DNA from: Dimargaris cristalligena
Lineage: Eukaryota > Kickxellomycota > Dimargaritomycetes > Dimargaritales > Dimargaritaceae
Direction of reading: 5' to 3'
DNA length: 19,946 nt
Assembly: GCA_027576995.1 (NCBI GenBank)
Contig: JANBQC010000527.1
Location: forward strand, 1 to 19,946
Program-made: the position numbers and the translations under genes
In this document: piece by piece, positions 1-8,229 of the stretch
Numbering within the stretch: the stretch's first letter is position 1
Layout: each line of letters opens with the position of its first letter
The notes under the pieces: generated by a model
What the model was told of the DNA's origin: nothing
The model's input: the letters and a program-made list of their open reading frames with translations, nothing else
The model's database searches: none

Positions 1-47
1 ACTCGTCAGGGGCAGGGGCAGGGGCTCATTCACTCGTCAGGGGCGTA
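1..47. repeat. Short G-rich tandem repeat at window edge
   Basis: The unit CACTCGTCAGGGGC occurs twice (the first copy is cut by the window edge). Between the copies lies a run of AGGGGC hexamers. This is a local minisatellite-like patch. It is not seen elsewhere in the window, and its extent to the left is unknown. Positions 48-112 are A-rich and hold nothing recognisable. Confidence 0.6.
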
Positions 48-112
48 CTTCCAATAAGTGCGAAAAATAGATAAAAATAAAAGTAGGTAAAAAATGTGGT
101 AAGTTCACCACA

Positions 113-217
113 CTTTCATTTGTAAATGACCCACTGTTTTCTAGGAATTAGGGGGTTGTTGACATTGTTACTTGAAATAGAACTAGGCCTGCAGTCTTTA
201 TATTTCAGTTTAATTAG
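113..217 (+). pseudogene. Remnant of last exon of a repeat-family gene (copy L0)
   Basis: This stretch aligns with the last exon of the - strand copy ending at 18574. In the same frame the left copy reads V-D-I-V-T-stop-N-R-T-R-P from 158, and the right copy reads L-N-I-V-T-C-K-S-T-R-P. A Cys codon (TGT) in the right copy is therefore a TGA stop at 173-175 here. A second stop (TAG) follows at 215-217. The shared frame across both copies argues that the segment was once coding. The premature stop and the loss of similarity before about 113 say it is now broken. The protein is not recognised. Confidence 0.45.
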
Positions 218-547
218 AAGGGTGAAAATGTCCTGACTAAACATGAATTAATTATGCTATTATTATTTAGGGGCTGAACTAAACTGAACTTAGCAATACC
301 ACTGTTCTATAGTATTTGGGAGTAAGGGAGCCTTGATCTCTGAAGCATAGCCATGGACAACAATGGCCACCAGGGAGTAAAATGGTTGTTTTCCATAGGG
401 GCCAAGTCAGCTGCAATGGCAGTGGCTTCATCATTTCAATTGAATTGTCCACCATAGTATCTGTGGAGGGGGTTTTGGGTTGGGCTTTATTATGTGATTT
501 GGTGTTGGTATCCCTGATTCCTCATAATGAGCACCTACTTCCATGGG

Positions 548-592
548 CTAGGTGCTGTGTCCCCCAGCAGTATAAAACCCGAGCCCTGTTCC
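548..592 (+). promoter_or_regulatory. Conserved TATA core promoter of copy L1
   Basis: TATAAAA lies at 571-577 inside the best conserved part of the inverted repeat, preceded by CCCCCAGCAG. The first exon of the family begins about 70 bases downstream in both copies, a reasonable TATA-to-ATG spacing. Strong conservation of this patch against weaker flanks supports a functional core promoter, at least in the ancestor. Confidence 0.55.
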
Positions 593-647
593 CCCTGTTT
601 GGATTTCATTAATATTATCAGTCCAGGCATTCAATGTGAGCATAGCC

Positions 648-1911
648 ATAATAAAAAATATATTTTCAAAGAGCAAGGAGTGGCCTAGTAGGGACTATCC
701 TATGGCCAATGCAATTGCTCCCATTATCAAGCCCATCAAGTGGGCTTTCGAAAAGGTAGGTTATATTTATATAATATAATATTTTTTTGTTTTTCCCAAC
801 TAATGGGGCTGCCATCCTTTTATATACTGCACCAGATTTTCTTATTTAGCTGGAATTCTGGCATTTGGATGCCTGAGACCTGCTCTGAAAATGCGGAATT
901 ATTAATTAGGATAGCAATGAAGTGGTGATTCCTTGCATCAATGTAAATGGACCTAGCCTCATGCCTTTGTGTTTCTCCATAGATATGTGCTACCTATATG
1001 GCTATACCACTAATATGCTTGCCATTAATACAGTTATATAATTGCTCCTAACAATAGTTTCTACAATTCTATGTTTCTTTATTTGTATCTTTCCCATCAG
1101 ATGGTGAATGCATTTAGGCTACACAAAATAATTAGCCATAAAACAAAACTCTTGTGTTGCCCAACATATCAACTTTTATCTCCAACTGTGGGTGGCATGA
1201 CATCCTTAGTAATAAGCAGAAAGAAAGTGCTGTATTCAGCAACTGCTCCACTCCCAACTGTATTCCGCCATATCCCACCATGTAGGCAAAATGGCAGGTA
1301 GAGACTACCCCCTTGAACAGTTCACCCCAAATAAGGAATACCTGTGATAGCCTTACATTAGGGACACTGTCCTAATAATTACTGTGGATCTAAATTTCCT
1401 ACTTGGAATTTATAGGTTCAATATTTTTTCCCTTACCTCCCAACCTTCTTTGCATCTAACCACATCATACTGGTGTATAATGGCCTAAATCCCCATATCA
1501 CAAATGTAATGAAGTGGCCAATGTAATTTCCTCTCTTGGAGCATGCCACCTCCTATTCCTAAGTTGTAACTATTACCTTTTGTGTTTGCACTTTCCTCTT
1601 CTCATCTGCCACTAACTATTGCCAATTGCATTACCCATTTTTTACAATAAACAGTAATTTTCAAATATTTAATCTGAACTGGTGATATTCTGATTGTGTG
1701 TGGTTGATAATCTGATATAATGATTACATCTACCCCTGAAATTGACCCCTCCAACTTGGCAACCATCCAATCGGTTGTCACCAAGGAGCTGCCTTCCACA
1801 TCTTTGGGCAACACTGCTAGGGAGGTAATAGCTTTCCCCCAAAGTCCAATAAATCAAGCCCGGGTGTCAACTGCAGTGCAAATCCATTGGCTACAGTGTG
1901 GCCGCCTATAA
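648..1911 (+). pseudogene. Spliced repeat-family gene, copy L1, probably broken
   Basis: The first exon (648-755, 36 codons) aligns with the 37-codon first exon of the right copy and shares the motif RDYPMAN followed by I-I-K-P. The position of the right copy's ATG is ATA here (648-650). The first in-frame ATG is 702, inside the conserved motif, so the start is lost or moved. A GTAGGT donor at 756 is in the same phase as the right copy. CTAAT near 799 could be a branch point, and TTATTTAG at 842-849 a possible acceptor. Further collinear matches to the right copy are a Cys-Cys motif after an acceptor near 1101, an F-S-x4-P-S segment at 1426-1449 after TATAG, and a last exon (about 1710-1911) with S-D-x-x-I-x-x-T-P and N-L. 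I could not join these exons into one open frame. The function is not recognised; it may be a decayed gene or a badly resolved gene model. Confidence 0.4.
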
Positions 1912-2092
1912 GAAAAATAATCTCAATTCAAATTAGTATTCCTACGGGAGAGATTCGACTATAATTGATAGATAAAAATCCATTTGTTTAGATAGGCATT
2001 ACATGACAACTAGACACGTCTAGCTTTTCCCCGTATAAATATCAATTTTTTATTAATATGAATTAGCTGAGCTACATTTTACCTATATCAAC
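1912..2092. other. AT-rich spacer, nothing seen
   Basis: This is AT-rich DNA between the last exon of copy L1 and the putative end of the Tc1/mariner remnant. I see no ORF, RNA gene or repeat here. Confidence 0.5.
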
Positions 2093-2120
2093 TACAGTGG
2101 CTCCAAAAAGTGTACCAATG
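2093..2120 (+). mobile_element. Putative 5' terminal inverted repeat of Tc1/mariner element
   Basis: A TA dinucleotide is followed by CAGTGGCTCCAAAAAG, a sequence of the style seen at Tc1/mariner ends, which begin CAGT and sit at TA targets. It lies upstream of and on the same strand as the decayed transposase. The matching inverted end was not found downstream before the MPE1 gene, so the element is probably truncated or its 3' end has decayed. Confidence 0.35.
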
Positions 2121-2559
2121 TTTTTCACTTTTGGATTTAGAAAGGGATTACTTAGGCTCTAATAAAGGTATAAATAAATGGTTACAACCAGACGAGAACC
2201 CTTCCTTTCTAGTTAGTATGAATTAAACGATAGACTCGTATTTTTTATTTAATGACAAGACATGGCTGTTCTAAAATGACTAGTACATTGATACAATTTT
2301 TGAACTTGTTCAAAAAAAATGTGTTATTTGGCCTTATATATCAGTAATAAAAAGTGTGATTGATATTTATAGCCTTCCTCTCCAATTTATATCCTCTTTT
2401 ATTCCTTCCTGTCTAAGAACTACCCAACTTACGCATCAGAAATCCCATCCACAAGGCCAATAGGTGTAATATCACCCAGTACTTCAATTTTATTACTAAT
2501 AAGTAAAAAATTACTAACGAGCGTATTATAAGTTGTGCTATAATATAGTATGCTACTGA

Positions 2560-3310
2560 TGGGGTGCATTTAGGCCACCTCCGGGCCATTTTATCACAAT
2601 ATAAGAGTAGTAATCCAAATTTACTAACTTTACCAGTCTGTATTATATTAATGAACTCATGGCTAGAAGGAAGATAACTTCACTAGATATCCCCAATTTA
2701 ATCATAGAGGTGCTTGGGGTATCTGTACTAACCGGTATGGCACACAATACTCTCCATACAAAGGGATTAGGTATGAGTATTGAGTGCAAGAAGCAATTTT
2801 TTACAATCAAGAACGTGTGTAAGTATTTTGCCTGGCCAATTGCCCACAAAGACTGGACTCTGGATAATTGGAAGTATGTTGTGTAGTTATATAAGACTAT
2901 TAATAACTATTGCAGGCCAAATGGCCGCTACTTTATATGGAAATGTGATTCTGAGAGGGTCTAATTATATTATAATAATAAAACAGGCCCATCCAGGGGG
3001 TAGAAACATTATAATTTGGAACTGTTTTAAATATAATGGTGTAAGGTATATTACCAAAAAATAATAATCGACCGGTATCTCTTTAAGAAAATACATAAGA
3101 AAATTCAGCCCTCCTTGGGCATACATTACTGTATCAAAGTTGATTTAATTATCTTTTAGTAGGATTATATCCAGAAATACATGACTAAACATGACCATAA
3201 CAGTGTATATGTATTTTGCAGACCTGGATTTATGACTTCTTTCAGAACAATTCCATGAAAATTTACAGGATGCTTTCATTCATCTATGTTTATTTCCCAT
3301 GATTCGATTT
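2560..3310 (+). pseudogene. Decayed Tc1/mariner DDE transposase
   Basis: Translating across frames recovers the family's landmarks in the right order. These are: F-A-W-P-I-A-H-K-D-W-T with D-N-W-K-Y-V-V (about 2830-2883), then a TAG at 2884 where the family has the W of WSDE; N-G-R-Y-F-I-W-K (2920-2943); P-G-G-R with I-I-W-N-C-F-K-Y-N-G-V (about 2989-3043) in another frame; and L-I-I-F then TAG TAG then D (3145-3165), where the family has IIFQQD with the second catalytic Asp. The first catalytic Asp of WSDE is not preserved. A weak match continues to about 3310; the third acidic residue was not located. The transposase cannot be active. The limits are approximate, and the N-terminal DNA-binding part before 2640 is hardly readable. 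Confidence 0.85.
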
Positions 3311-3557
3311 CACGGATCTGTAGTTTGCTCGTTAACTGCGTTTATTACACTCTATATTACTACCCATGATATCAGTGTCTAAAAAATAGCAGACCTGATA
3401 ATGAATATCCAGGATACTGTTACACGATATCGAACATTTAAATCCATAATACATAACGATGCTATGTATGAAAAGGTTGCTGATATTGTGGTAATCCAAA
3501 GACAAACGGGTCACCGAGAAAATGGTAATCCGAATTAAATATCAGACTTGGCAGATT
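3311..3557. other. 3' flank of MPE1, no gene seen
   Basis: This is AT-rich sequence between the transposon remnant and the stop codon of MPE1. It should contain the MPE1 3' UTR and polyadenylation site (minus strand), but no clear canonical signal stands out. No other coding signal is supported. Confidence 0.4.
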
Positions 3558-6500
3558 CTATCTATGGCCCTTATTTCTAGCGGCGCCGACTAGTCGCTCT
3601 CCGTAAGTTGATTTATCCCTATCTTCATGATCACCATTGCTACGCTGGCGGTTACGGGATGATCGATTGTCCGGGCCATGGTCCCTACTGGACCGGCCAC
3701 TTGCATTACGATGGCGGGGGCTGCTTGGTCGTCGGTAGGGGTGATCTTGTTGCTCGTCGGCACGACGCCGACTTGTTGTAGTAGTTCGTGAAGTCGCCCG
3801 ATCCCGTGAGTAAGATGAAGATGCTGGTAATGGGGAAGGAGAGCGTCGGGCCCCGGAAGTTTTGTGAGAACGACCACTCCCGGCAATACGGATTCCTTCG
3901 CTTTGGGTTGTCGTGGTAGATGGACGGGTGCGGGAACGGGAAGGGGAGCGGGACCTACGGCGTTGGCGCTCGCGTGGGTAAGTGGAACTGGTAGTACGGC
4001 TGCGGCTATCGGGGCGATCCCGAGACCGAGACCGTTGGCGTGATTTCGCAGGGGAGGGAGACCTTACGCGACGGCGGGACGACCGATCGGAGTCGTGGTA
4101 GGAACGGGGATGGCGGTCGACTGGTGACCGGCGATCCCGTGGCCGGCTAGTCCGCCGATTGGGACTGGCCACCCTATGGTTACTATCGTATCGCTTTGGA
4201 CGGGACTGATACCGACTCGGGCTACGGCTTGAACGGCGGGAAGAGCGACGGGACTCGGATGTCATGGAAGGCTCGCGCCGGCGGGAGGAGGACCTACCGG
4301 ATCGGGAGCCGTTGGTACTTGTTCGTCGATTGCGACCGTGATTGGCGCTGGATGCAGGCGAGAAGTGGCTATCCGCGGGTTGGTCATTATCCGCTGGGAA
4401 AGATTTTGTGCTGTACGGACTACGTAGATTCTCTTGGATAGGTGACGAGCGTATCGGGTCAGGGGAAGGCCGGCGGGTTGGTGATGCGGATCGACGAGGT
4501 ACGCTTGCCTTACCATTCTCGAGTGGCGTGGAGTCCCGGTCAGAGCCAGCTCGATAAAGATCGGTTCGATCTGACGTTGGGGGACCTCGGCTCGGTGACC
4601 GTGAACATTGGCCAGGGCGGTCACTGGGTGACTGGCGAGAAGGGGCATCCATGTATTCCTGGGGGTTGGCATTATCGTTATAGTTGTCATTATAGTCGTT
4701 TAAGCGCTGGTCATAGTCATAGCTGTTCCCATTGCCATGATCATGGTCTTCGCTATGAGAATGAATATACATTTGCTGGTCGGGAACGCGGCCGTTATCC
4801 CCGGGGTAATCCTCATCATCGGTGTCGCCCGTATAGGAGGGCTGGGGAGACGCGTCGGTTGTGGGCCCATGTCCGCCAACCATGTATGGGTAGCCAGTAT
4901 TATGATTCGGGTTGTTAGGGTAGGCCTGGTTATTCTGGGGACCTCTCCATTGACCATTACCAGCAGCACTGCCCGGGTGCGAGTAGTAGGGCATACCCAT
5001 ATTCATTCGACCGGGCTGAGGATTGGGGTATCCATTACCAAGGGGTCGCATCATTCCCATGGGCATATTCATGGGGTTCATCCCCATTCCCATCCCCATC
5101 CCCATGCCCATATTCATGTTCATATTCATACCCATATTCATGGGGTACTGCGGGTTCATGTAGGGAGGGCGGGGACCACCCATGCCTGGGCGGAAGTAAG
5201 GGTAGGAGTTGTTTGGCGGGTACATGGGAGGCTGGGGGACATAGGGACGGAATCGATTATCCCGGGGACCGGCTCCTATGGATGGGCCTCGCATATCCGG
5301 TGGGCGGTTGTTTTGGACCGGTTTGGGCCCATCCGTTGGGTGAGTCATTTTGGACCCCGCCGACTCAGACTCGGCCGTTGCTACGGCTTCCGACTCGAGT
5401 TTAGAGCTGGGCGTTGGTGGCTGCGGCGTATCCGAGGTGGTAGGGGTCTGGGACTGGTTAGTCACCCACTGTTGGATATGGTGATCGATACGTTGGCGAA
5501 GCGCCGGGTCAGGAATGAGCTGGTCGGGCACGAGCGCTGACTTTTGACAGTGGGGGCAAGTAAAATGGGACGATGGGTGGGTGTCCAGGAGGGCCCCTGT
5601 AATGCAGTCGTCGCAATAGGCGGTTTGGCAGCACGGAGTGCGCACCGCCTCCTTGATTAACCCTTGGCATAACGCGCATTTGAAATCGGCCGGAACCGTG
5701 ATTCCCTCCAAACCCGCATCGGTTGCGACGGTTTGCTGCGACGACTTGTGGAACTTCTGCCAGGCCGCGTCATTGGCCTGGGCCACGACTAGGCTTCCGT
5801 CCTCAGTGACCATGGCGCCCTTGTCCTCGGGCAGGGCGTCGATCTTTTGAAGGAAGCTTTTGGGAATCCCCGTAGTACGCTTAATGCGGGGTTGTCCGAA
5901 ATTCTTTTCCGCGTTGGTTGGGCAATTGAAGATCCAATGACCCTTTTGACCGCACCGGTGGCACACGTAGTTGGGCGGAAGGGGTCGGTTAGCCTGTTGG
6001 CCGCCTCCAGGGCCCAGTGGATTGCGGGGCTGGGGCCGATACCGGTTAAGTTTAGCGTGGCTCGTCGCCAACTCTTCGGCCCGCTGTTCCCACTGCTGAG
6101 ACGACTGTTGGAACATGCGTTGGATCCCCTCCTCCTCGGTTAATGGCATTGAAGAGGAACCGAATTGCGACATGGACGAGCCGACATTCCAATTCGAAGA
6201 AGTGGCACCTCCCGTAGGGGTTGGGTTCGATGGGTAGCCAGAAGGGGCGCCTGATACCGGGGGATAGTTGCGGCCACCACCGCCGGAAAGTCCGCCGCCA
6301 TACCCAGACGAGAGACCTCCACCACCTCCCCCTCCTGTAGAACCGTGTCCGTGGCCATGGCCACCGCTACCGGCCAGACCGCTCCGGCCGGGCTTTACAG
6401 GGATACGACGTACGAATACCGATGTGTTCCGGGAGATTAAGGAATTGTCTTCGGTGTAGTCCTCACCGGTTTGGGCATTGGAAATGATAACGTCAAAGCT

Positions 6501-6626
6501 CTCGGGATCCAATTTATTGGCCTTTAGTACCTCCTGCTTGAGATCATAGAGAGAGATGGACAATCCGTCAAATACCACCGACGAATAGTTTTTAGACGCT
6601 TTGAATTTATAGTGGATCAGAGACAT
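3558..6626 (-). CDS. MPE1: Mpe1/RBBP6 homologue, pre-mRNA 3' end processing factor
   Basis: The product has 1022 residues and no introns. I start at the ATG at 6626 because the DWNN domain begins exactly there (M-S-L-I-H-Y-K-F). The open frame extends upstream only to a TTG, not an ATG. Domains: DWNN ubiquitin-like fold at 1-77; Gly-rich linker at about 80-120; CCHC zinc knuckle with C222, C225, H230, C235; conserved G-I-P-K-S-F-L at 253-259; RING/U-box-like domain with C317, C320, C332, C333, C338, C341, C357, C360; Pro-rich stretch; Met/Gly/Asn repeat at 495-526; Asp/His/Asn-rich patch near 600-655; Arg-Ser-rich tail from about 662 to the end. Family members are subunits of the cleavage and polyadenylation factor; RBBP6 also acts as a ubiquitin ligase. 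Yeast Mpe1 is under half this length and lacks an RS tail, so this protein resembles metazoan RBBP6 more closely. The identification is firm; the role of the tail is inferred. Confidence 0.95.
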   Translation of the reverse strand: MSLIHYKFKASKNYSSVVFDGLSISLYDLKQEVLKANKLDPESFDVIISNAQTGEDYTEDNSLISRNTSVFVRRIPVKPGRSGLAGSGGHGHGHGSTGGGGGGGLSSGYGGGLSGGGGRNYPPVSGAPSGYPSNPTPTGGATSSNWNVGSSMSQFGSSSMPLTEEEGIQRMFQQSSQQWEQRAEELATSHAKLNRYRPQPRNPLGPGGGQQANRPLPPNYVCHRCGQKGHWIFNCPTNAEKNFGQPRIKRTTGIPKSFLQKIDALPEDKGAMVTEDGSLVVAQANDAAWQKFHKSSQQTVATDAGLEGITVPADFKCALCQGLIKEAVRTPCCQTAYCDDCITGALLDTHPSSHFTCPHCQKSALVPDQLIPDPALRQRIDHHIQQWVTNQSQTPTTSDTPQPPTPSSKLESEAVATAESESAGSKMTHPTDGPKPVQNNRPPDMRGPSIGAGPRDNRFRPYVPQPPMYPPNNSYPYFRPGMGGPRPPYMNPQYPMNMGMNMNMNMGMGMGMGMGMNPMNMPMGMMRPLGNGYPNPQPGRMNMGMPYYSHPGSAAGNGQWRGPQNNQAYPNNPNHNTGYPYMVGGHGPTTDASPQPSYTGDTDDEDYPGDNGRVPDQQMYIHSHSEDHDHGNGNSYDYDQRLNDYNDNYNDNANPQEYMDAPSRQSPSDRPGQCSRSPSRGPPTSDRTDLYRAGSDRDSTPLENGKASVPRRSASPTRRPSPDPIRSSPIQENLRSPYSTKSFPADNDQPADSHFSPASSANHGRNRRTSTNGSRSGRSSSRRREPSMTSESRRSSRRSSRSPSRYQSRPKRYDSNHRVASPNRRTSRPRDRRSPVDRHPRSYHDSDRSSRRRVRSPSPAKSRQRSRSRDRPDSRSRTTSSTYPRERQRRRSRSPSRSRTRPSTTTTQSEGIRIAGSGRSHKTSGARRSPSPLPASSSYSRDRATSRTTTTSRRRADEQQDHPYRRPSSPRHRNASGRSSRDHGPDNRSSRNRQRSNGDHEDRDKSTYGERLVGAARNKGHR
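5049..5144 (-). repeat. Met-Gly/Met-Asn dipeptide repeat inside MPE1
   Basis: Residues about 495-526 of the MPE1 product are nearly all Met-Gly and Met-Asn dipeptides. On the + strand they are encoded by repeated CCCATC and CATATT hexamers. The hexameric DNA periodicity points to slippage expansion of a coding microsatellite, always a multiple of three so that the frame is kept. Confidence 0.8.
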
Positions 6627-7313
6627 GGCTAAATAAGGAATAGTTAATAGAGGTATCAATACTGAATTTTTGAAAGGGAGGGGGAGCTCTATGAAAAATA
6701 GGTAGATAAGCCAATTGCGCGTCTATGAGGGGGCGCGGGGGGAGGAGGGACTATAGAGAAGATTTTGAAAGAACCCAAACAAGGCTGTGGCCGAGAGTCG
6801 AGGGGGCGGTGGCGACGGTGACGGCAGCGCTGTTGGTGCAAATGGAGGTAAACTGAGATGGACGAAGAACAAGCCGTCTTTGAATACGGTTTTGTGACAA
6901 ATCGAGCTGTGAATGGGAAAGCCAAAAACTATTGCAATAAAAAAATATACTCAAGACGGACAAGGTAGTGAGAACCACCCAAGGCCCACTTGAGCGAGAC
7001 TATATATGGACTGCAATGGGGCTTAATAACCTCGTTTAGGAGGGCAAACGCGCTTTGGCGTACGTTTTTTGCCAATTTATCAATTCGAACAAGAGAGTGT
7101 CAAATCGCCAAAATGGACAGTACGAAGACCAGTGTAAATCAAGGAACTTCAAAGGCTTCTGATACGTGTCATAAACTAAGTACCCGTCTTTCTATAAACT
7201 AGGGGCAGCGGTCTCTGTAGAGTGCTTCTAATGCAGTAGCTGAGTATTTAAATTACTGTCCTGTTATTCTAGGCCCACAGTCTCCCACTGGATCCGACTT
7301 CATTGGTATTCAA

Positions 7314-7499
7314 TTATTTTAAGCTGGCTGTAGTACCGCCGCCTTTGGTGTATACTTTTGAGTCTTCAATGGTTTTCCTTTTCAACACACGTTCTCCACC
7401 ACCCCACAGCAGGCTATAATAGGTTTTAGCCATGTAATTACTGTACTGGCTGATATTGTCTAGACTGCTTCTTGGGTCGTATAGACGCCAGTTTGGCAT
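7314..7499 (-). CDS. Doubtful small ORF, 61 residues
   Basis: An ATG-started frame (7497-7499) runs to a TAA at 7314. It encodes a basic, Tyr- and Gly-containing peptide with the segment Y-S-L-L-W-G-G-G-E-R near the middle. Its composition looks more protein-like than other chance ORFs in these flanks, and it lies in the gap between two divergent genes with room on both sides. Against it: it is short, I recognise no family, and an overlapping out-of-frame ATG lies 25 bases upstream on the same strand. A possible GTAAGA donor near 7569 could mean a 5' exon exists. It may equally be chance. Confidence 0.3.
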   Translation of the reverse strand: MPNWRLYDPRSSLDNISQYSNYMAKTYYSLLWGGGERVLKRKTIEDSKVYTKGGGTTASLK

Positions 7500-7765
7500 A
7501 TTGATTGATGGAGTTGGACATCGTTTGACAGGATTTTGAAGGAAATAGCCACCCGCGGATGCTTTCTTACCTATTAATGAAAGGCCCTCTATTTACTCAG
7601 CCAGGTGCTGTTGTGTTGTATATAACTGGCCCAATTCGAGACTTTTGGACTCGTATAACTTAATTTATACAGCATGCTGATTAAATTGGGTTCCAGAGAG
7701 CCCGCCCACCCACTATCGTGGCAAGACTTGGGACACAAATTTAACTAGAAAAATCCGATTTAAAG

Positions 7766-7800
7766 GCAGCAGCAGCAGTAGTGGTAGTAGTTAGTAGTAG
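7766..7800. repeat. Trinucleotide microsatellite (GCA/GTA) upstream of NUP192
   Basis: A run of GCA triplets passes into GTA/TAG triplets about 430 bases before the NUP192 ATG. It is short and imperfect. If transcribed it would lie in the 5' leader; no function is implied. Confidence 0.65.
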
Positions 7801-8229
7801 TGTCCGTTTAGCCCACACTGGAAATGAGCGTGCCCTGGCTGGACTGAAGCGTCCTCATTGGCGAAGGCGAATGGTGTTTGAGTCCCGGCGGGGTCTATCT
7901 AGGGATGGTGTTCGTGTATTAGCTAGCTCTAACCCTACCCTACCAGCCTTAATTCCCGGGACTAAGAAGACCCTTCCAAGCCTCTGGCCATTACCTCCCC
8001 ACTTTTATTCTTACTCTCCAGGCCAAAGCCTAATGCTGGCTAGTCTCCTCTTGTTCACCGATATTCCTATATACTCCTCCCTTAGTTTTACCATCCGTCC
8101 AGCCGTGTCTATCCGGCTTTGTTTCCTTCCCCCGACTGTTCGACCCTCTCTGATCCGTTTGATCTGAAGGTGCCTTTTCTGTTTATTTACCTTCTTTATC
8201 CGGTTTAATTCCACTGCCCTCTCTCTCTA

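Larger units (their letters stand above)
113..800 (+). repeat. Left arm of long dispersed inverted repeat
   Basis: Read on the + strand, this block aligns almost end to end with the - strand of 18705-17990. Landmarks in order are a GGCCTAG/T motif, a CAATGG-CACCAGGGA motif, a CCACCATAGTAT motif, the TATA region (548-592), the first exon (648-755) and the start of its intron. Over 548-592 I counted 40 of 45 bases identical to the right arm, and all five differences are transitions. Elsewhere the match is looser, with small indels. The block spans a last-exon remnant, an intergenic promoter and a first exon, so it reads as a duplicated genomic segment rather than a simple terminal repeat. Confidence 0.8.
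6627..8229. promoter_or_regulatory. Divergent intergenic region between MPE1 and NUP192
   Basis: About 1.6 kb separates the start codons of the two divergent genes, so both promoters lie here. Both proximal leaders are pyrimidine-rich on the coding strand: CTCTCTCT sits just before the NUP192 ATG, and C/T-rich stretches fill the 350 bases before the MPE1 ATG. I see no clear TATA box at a convincing distance for either gene. The only other coding candidate inside is the small minus-strand ORF at 7314-7499. Confidence 0.5.

Noticed and set aside
740..928. 62-codon + strand ORF
   Set aside because: It starts within exon 1 of copy L1 in a different frame and reads straight through the conserved splice donor and intron.
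2298..2318. Perfect short palindrome (TTTTTGAAC/GTTCAAAAA)
   Set aside because: Such AT-rich palindromes are expected by chance in this base composition; no partner element was found.
4737..5540. Long + strand ORF rich in His and Val/Ile
   Set aside because: It is antisense to MPE1; its His-rich repeats are the reverse reading of the Met-Gly/Met-Asn codons.
6627..6659. Eleven extra N-terminal residues for the MPE1 product
   Set aside because: The upstream extension begins at TTG, not ATG, and the DWNN domain starts at the ATG at 6626.
7781..8167. 128-codon + strand ORF in the NUP192 leader
   Set aside because: It begins at GTG within a triplet repeat, has no recognisable domain, and its composition fits a pyrimidine-rich leader.
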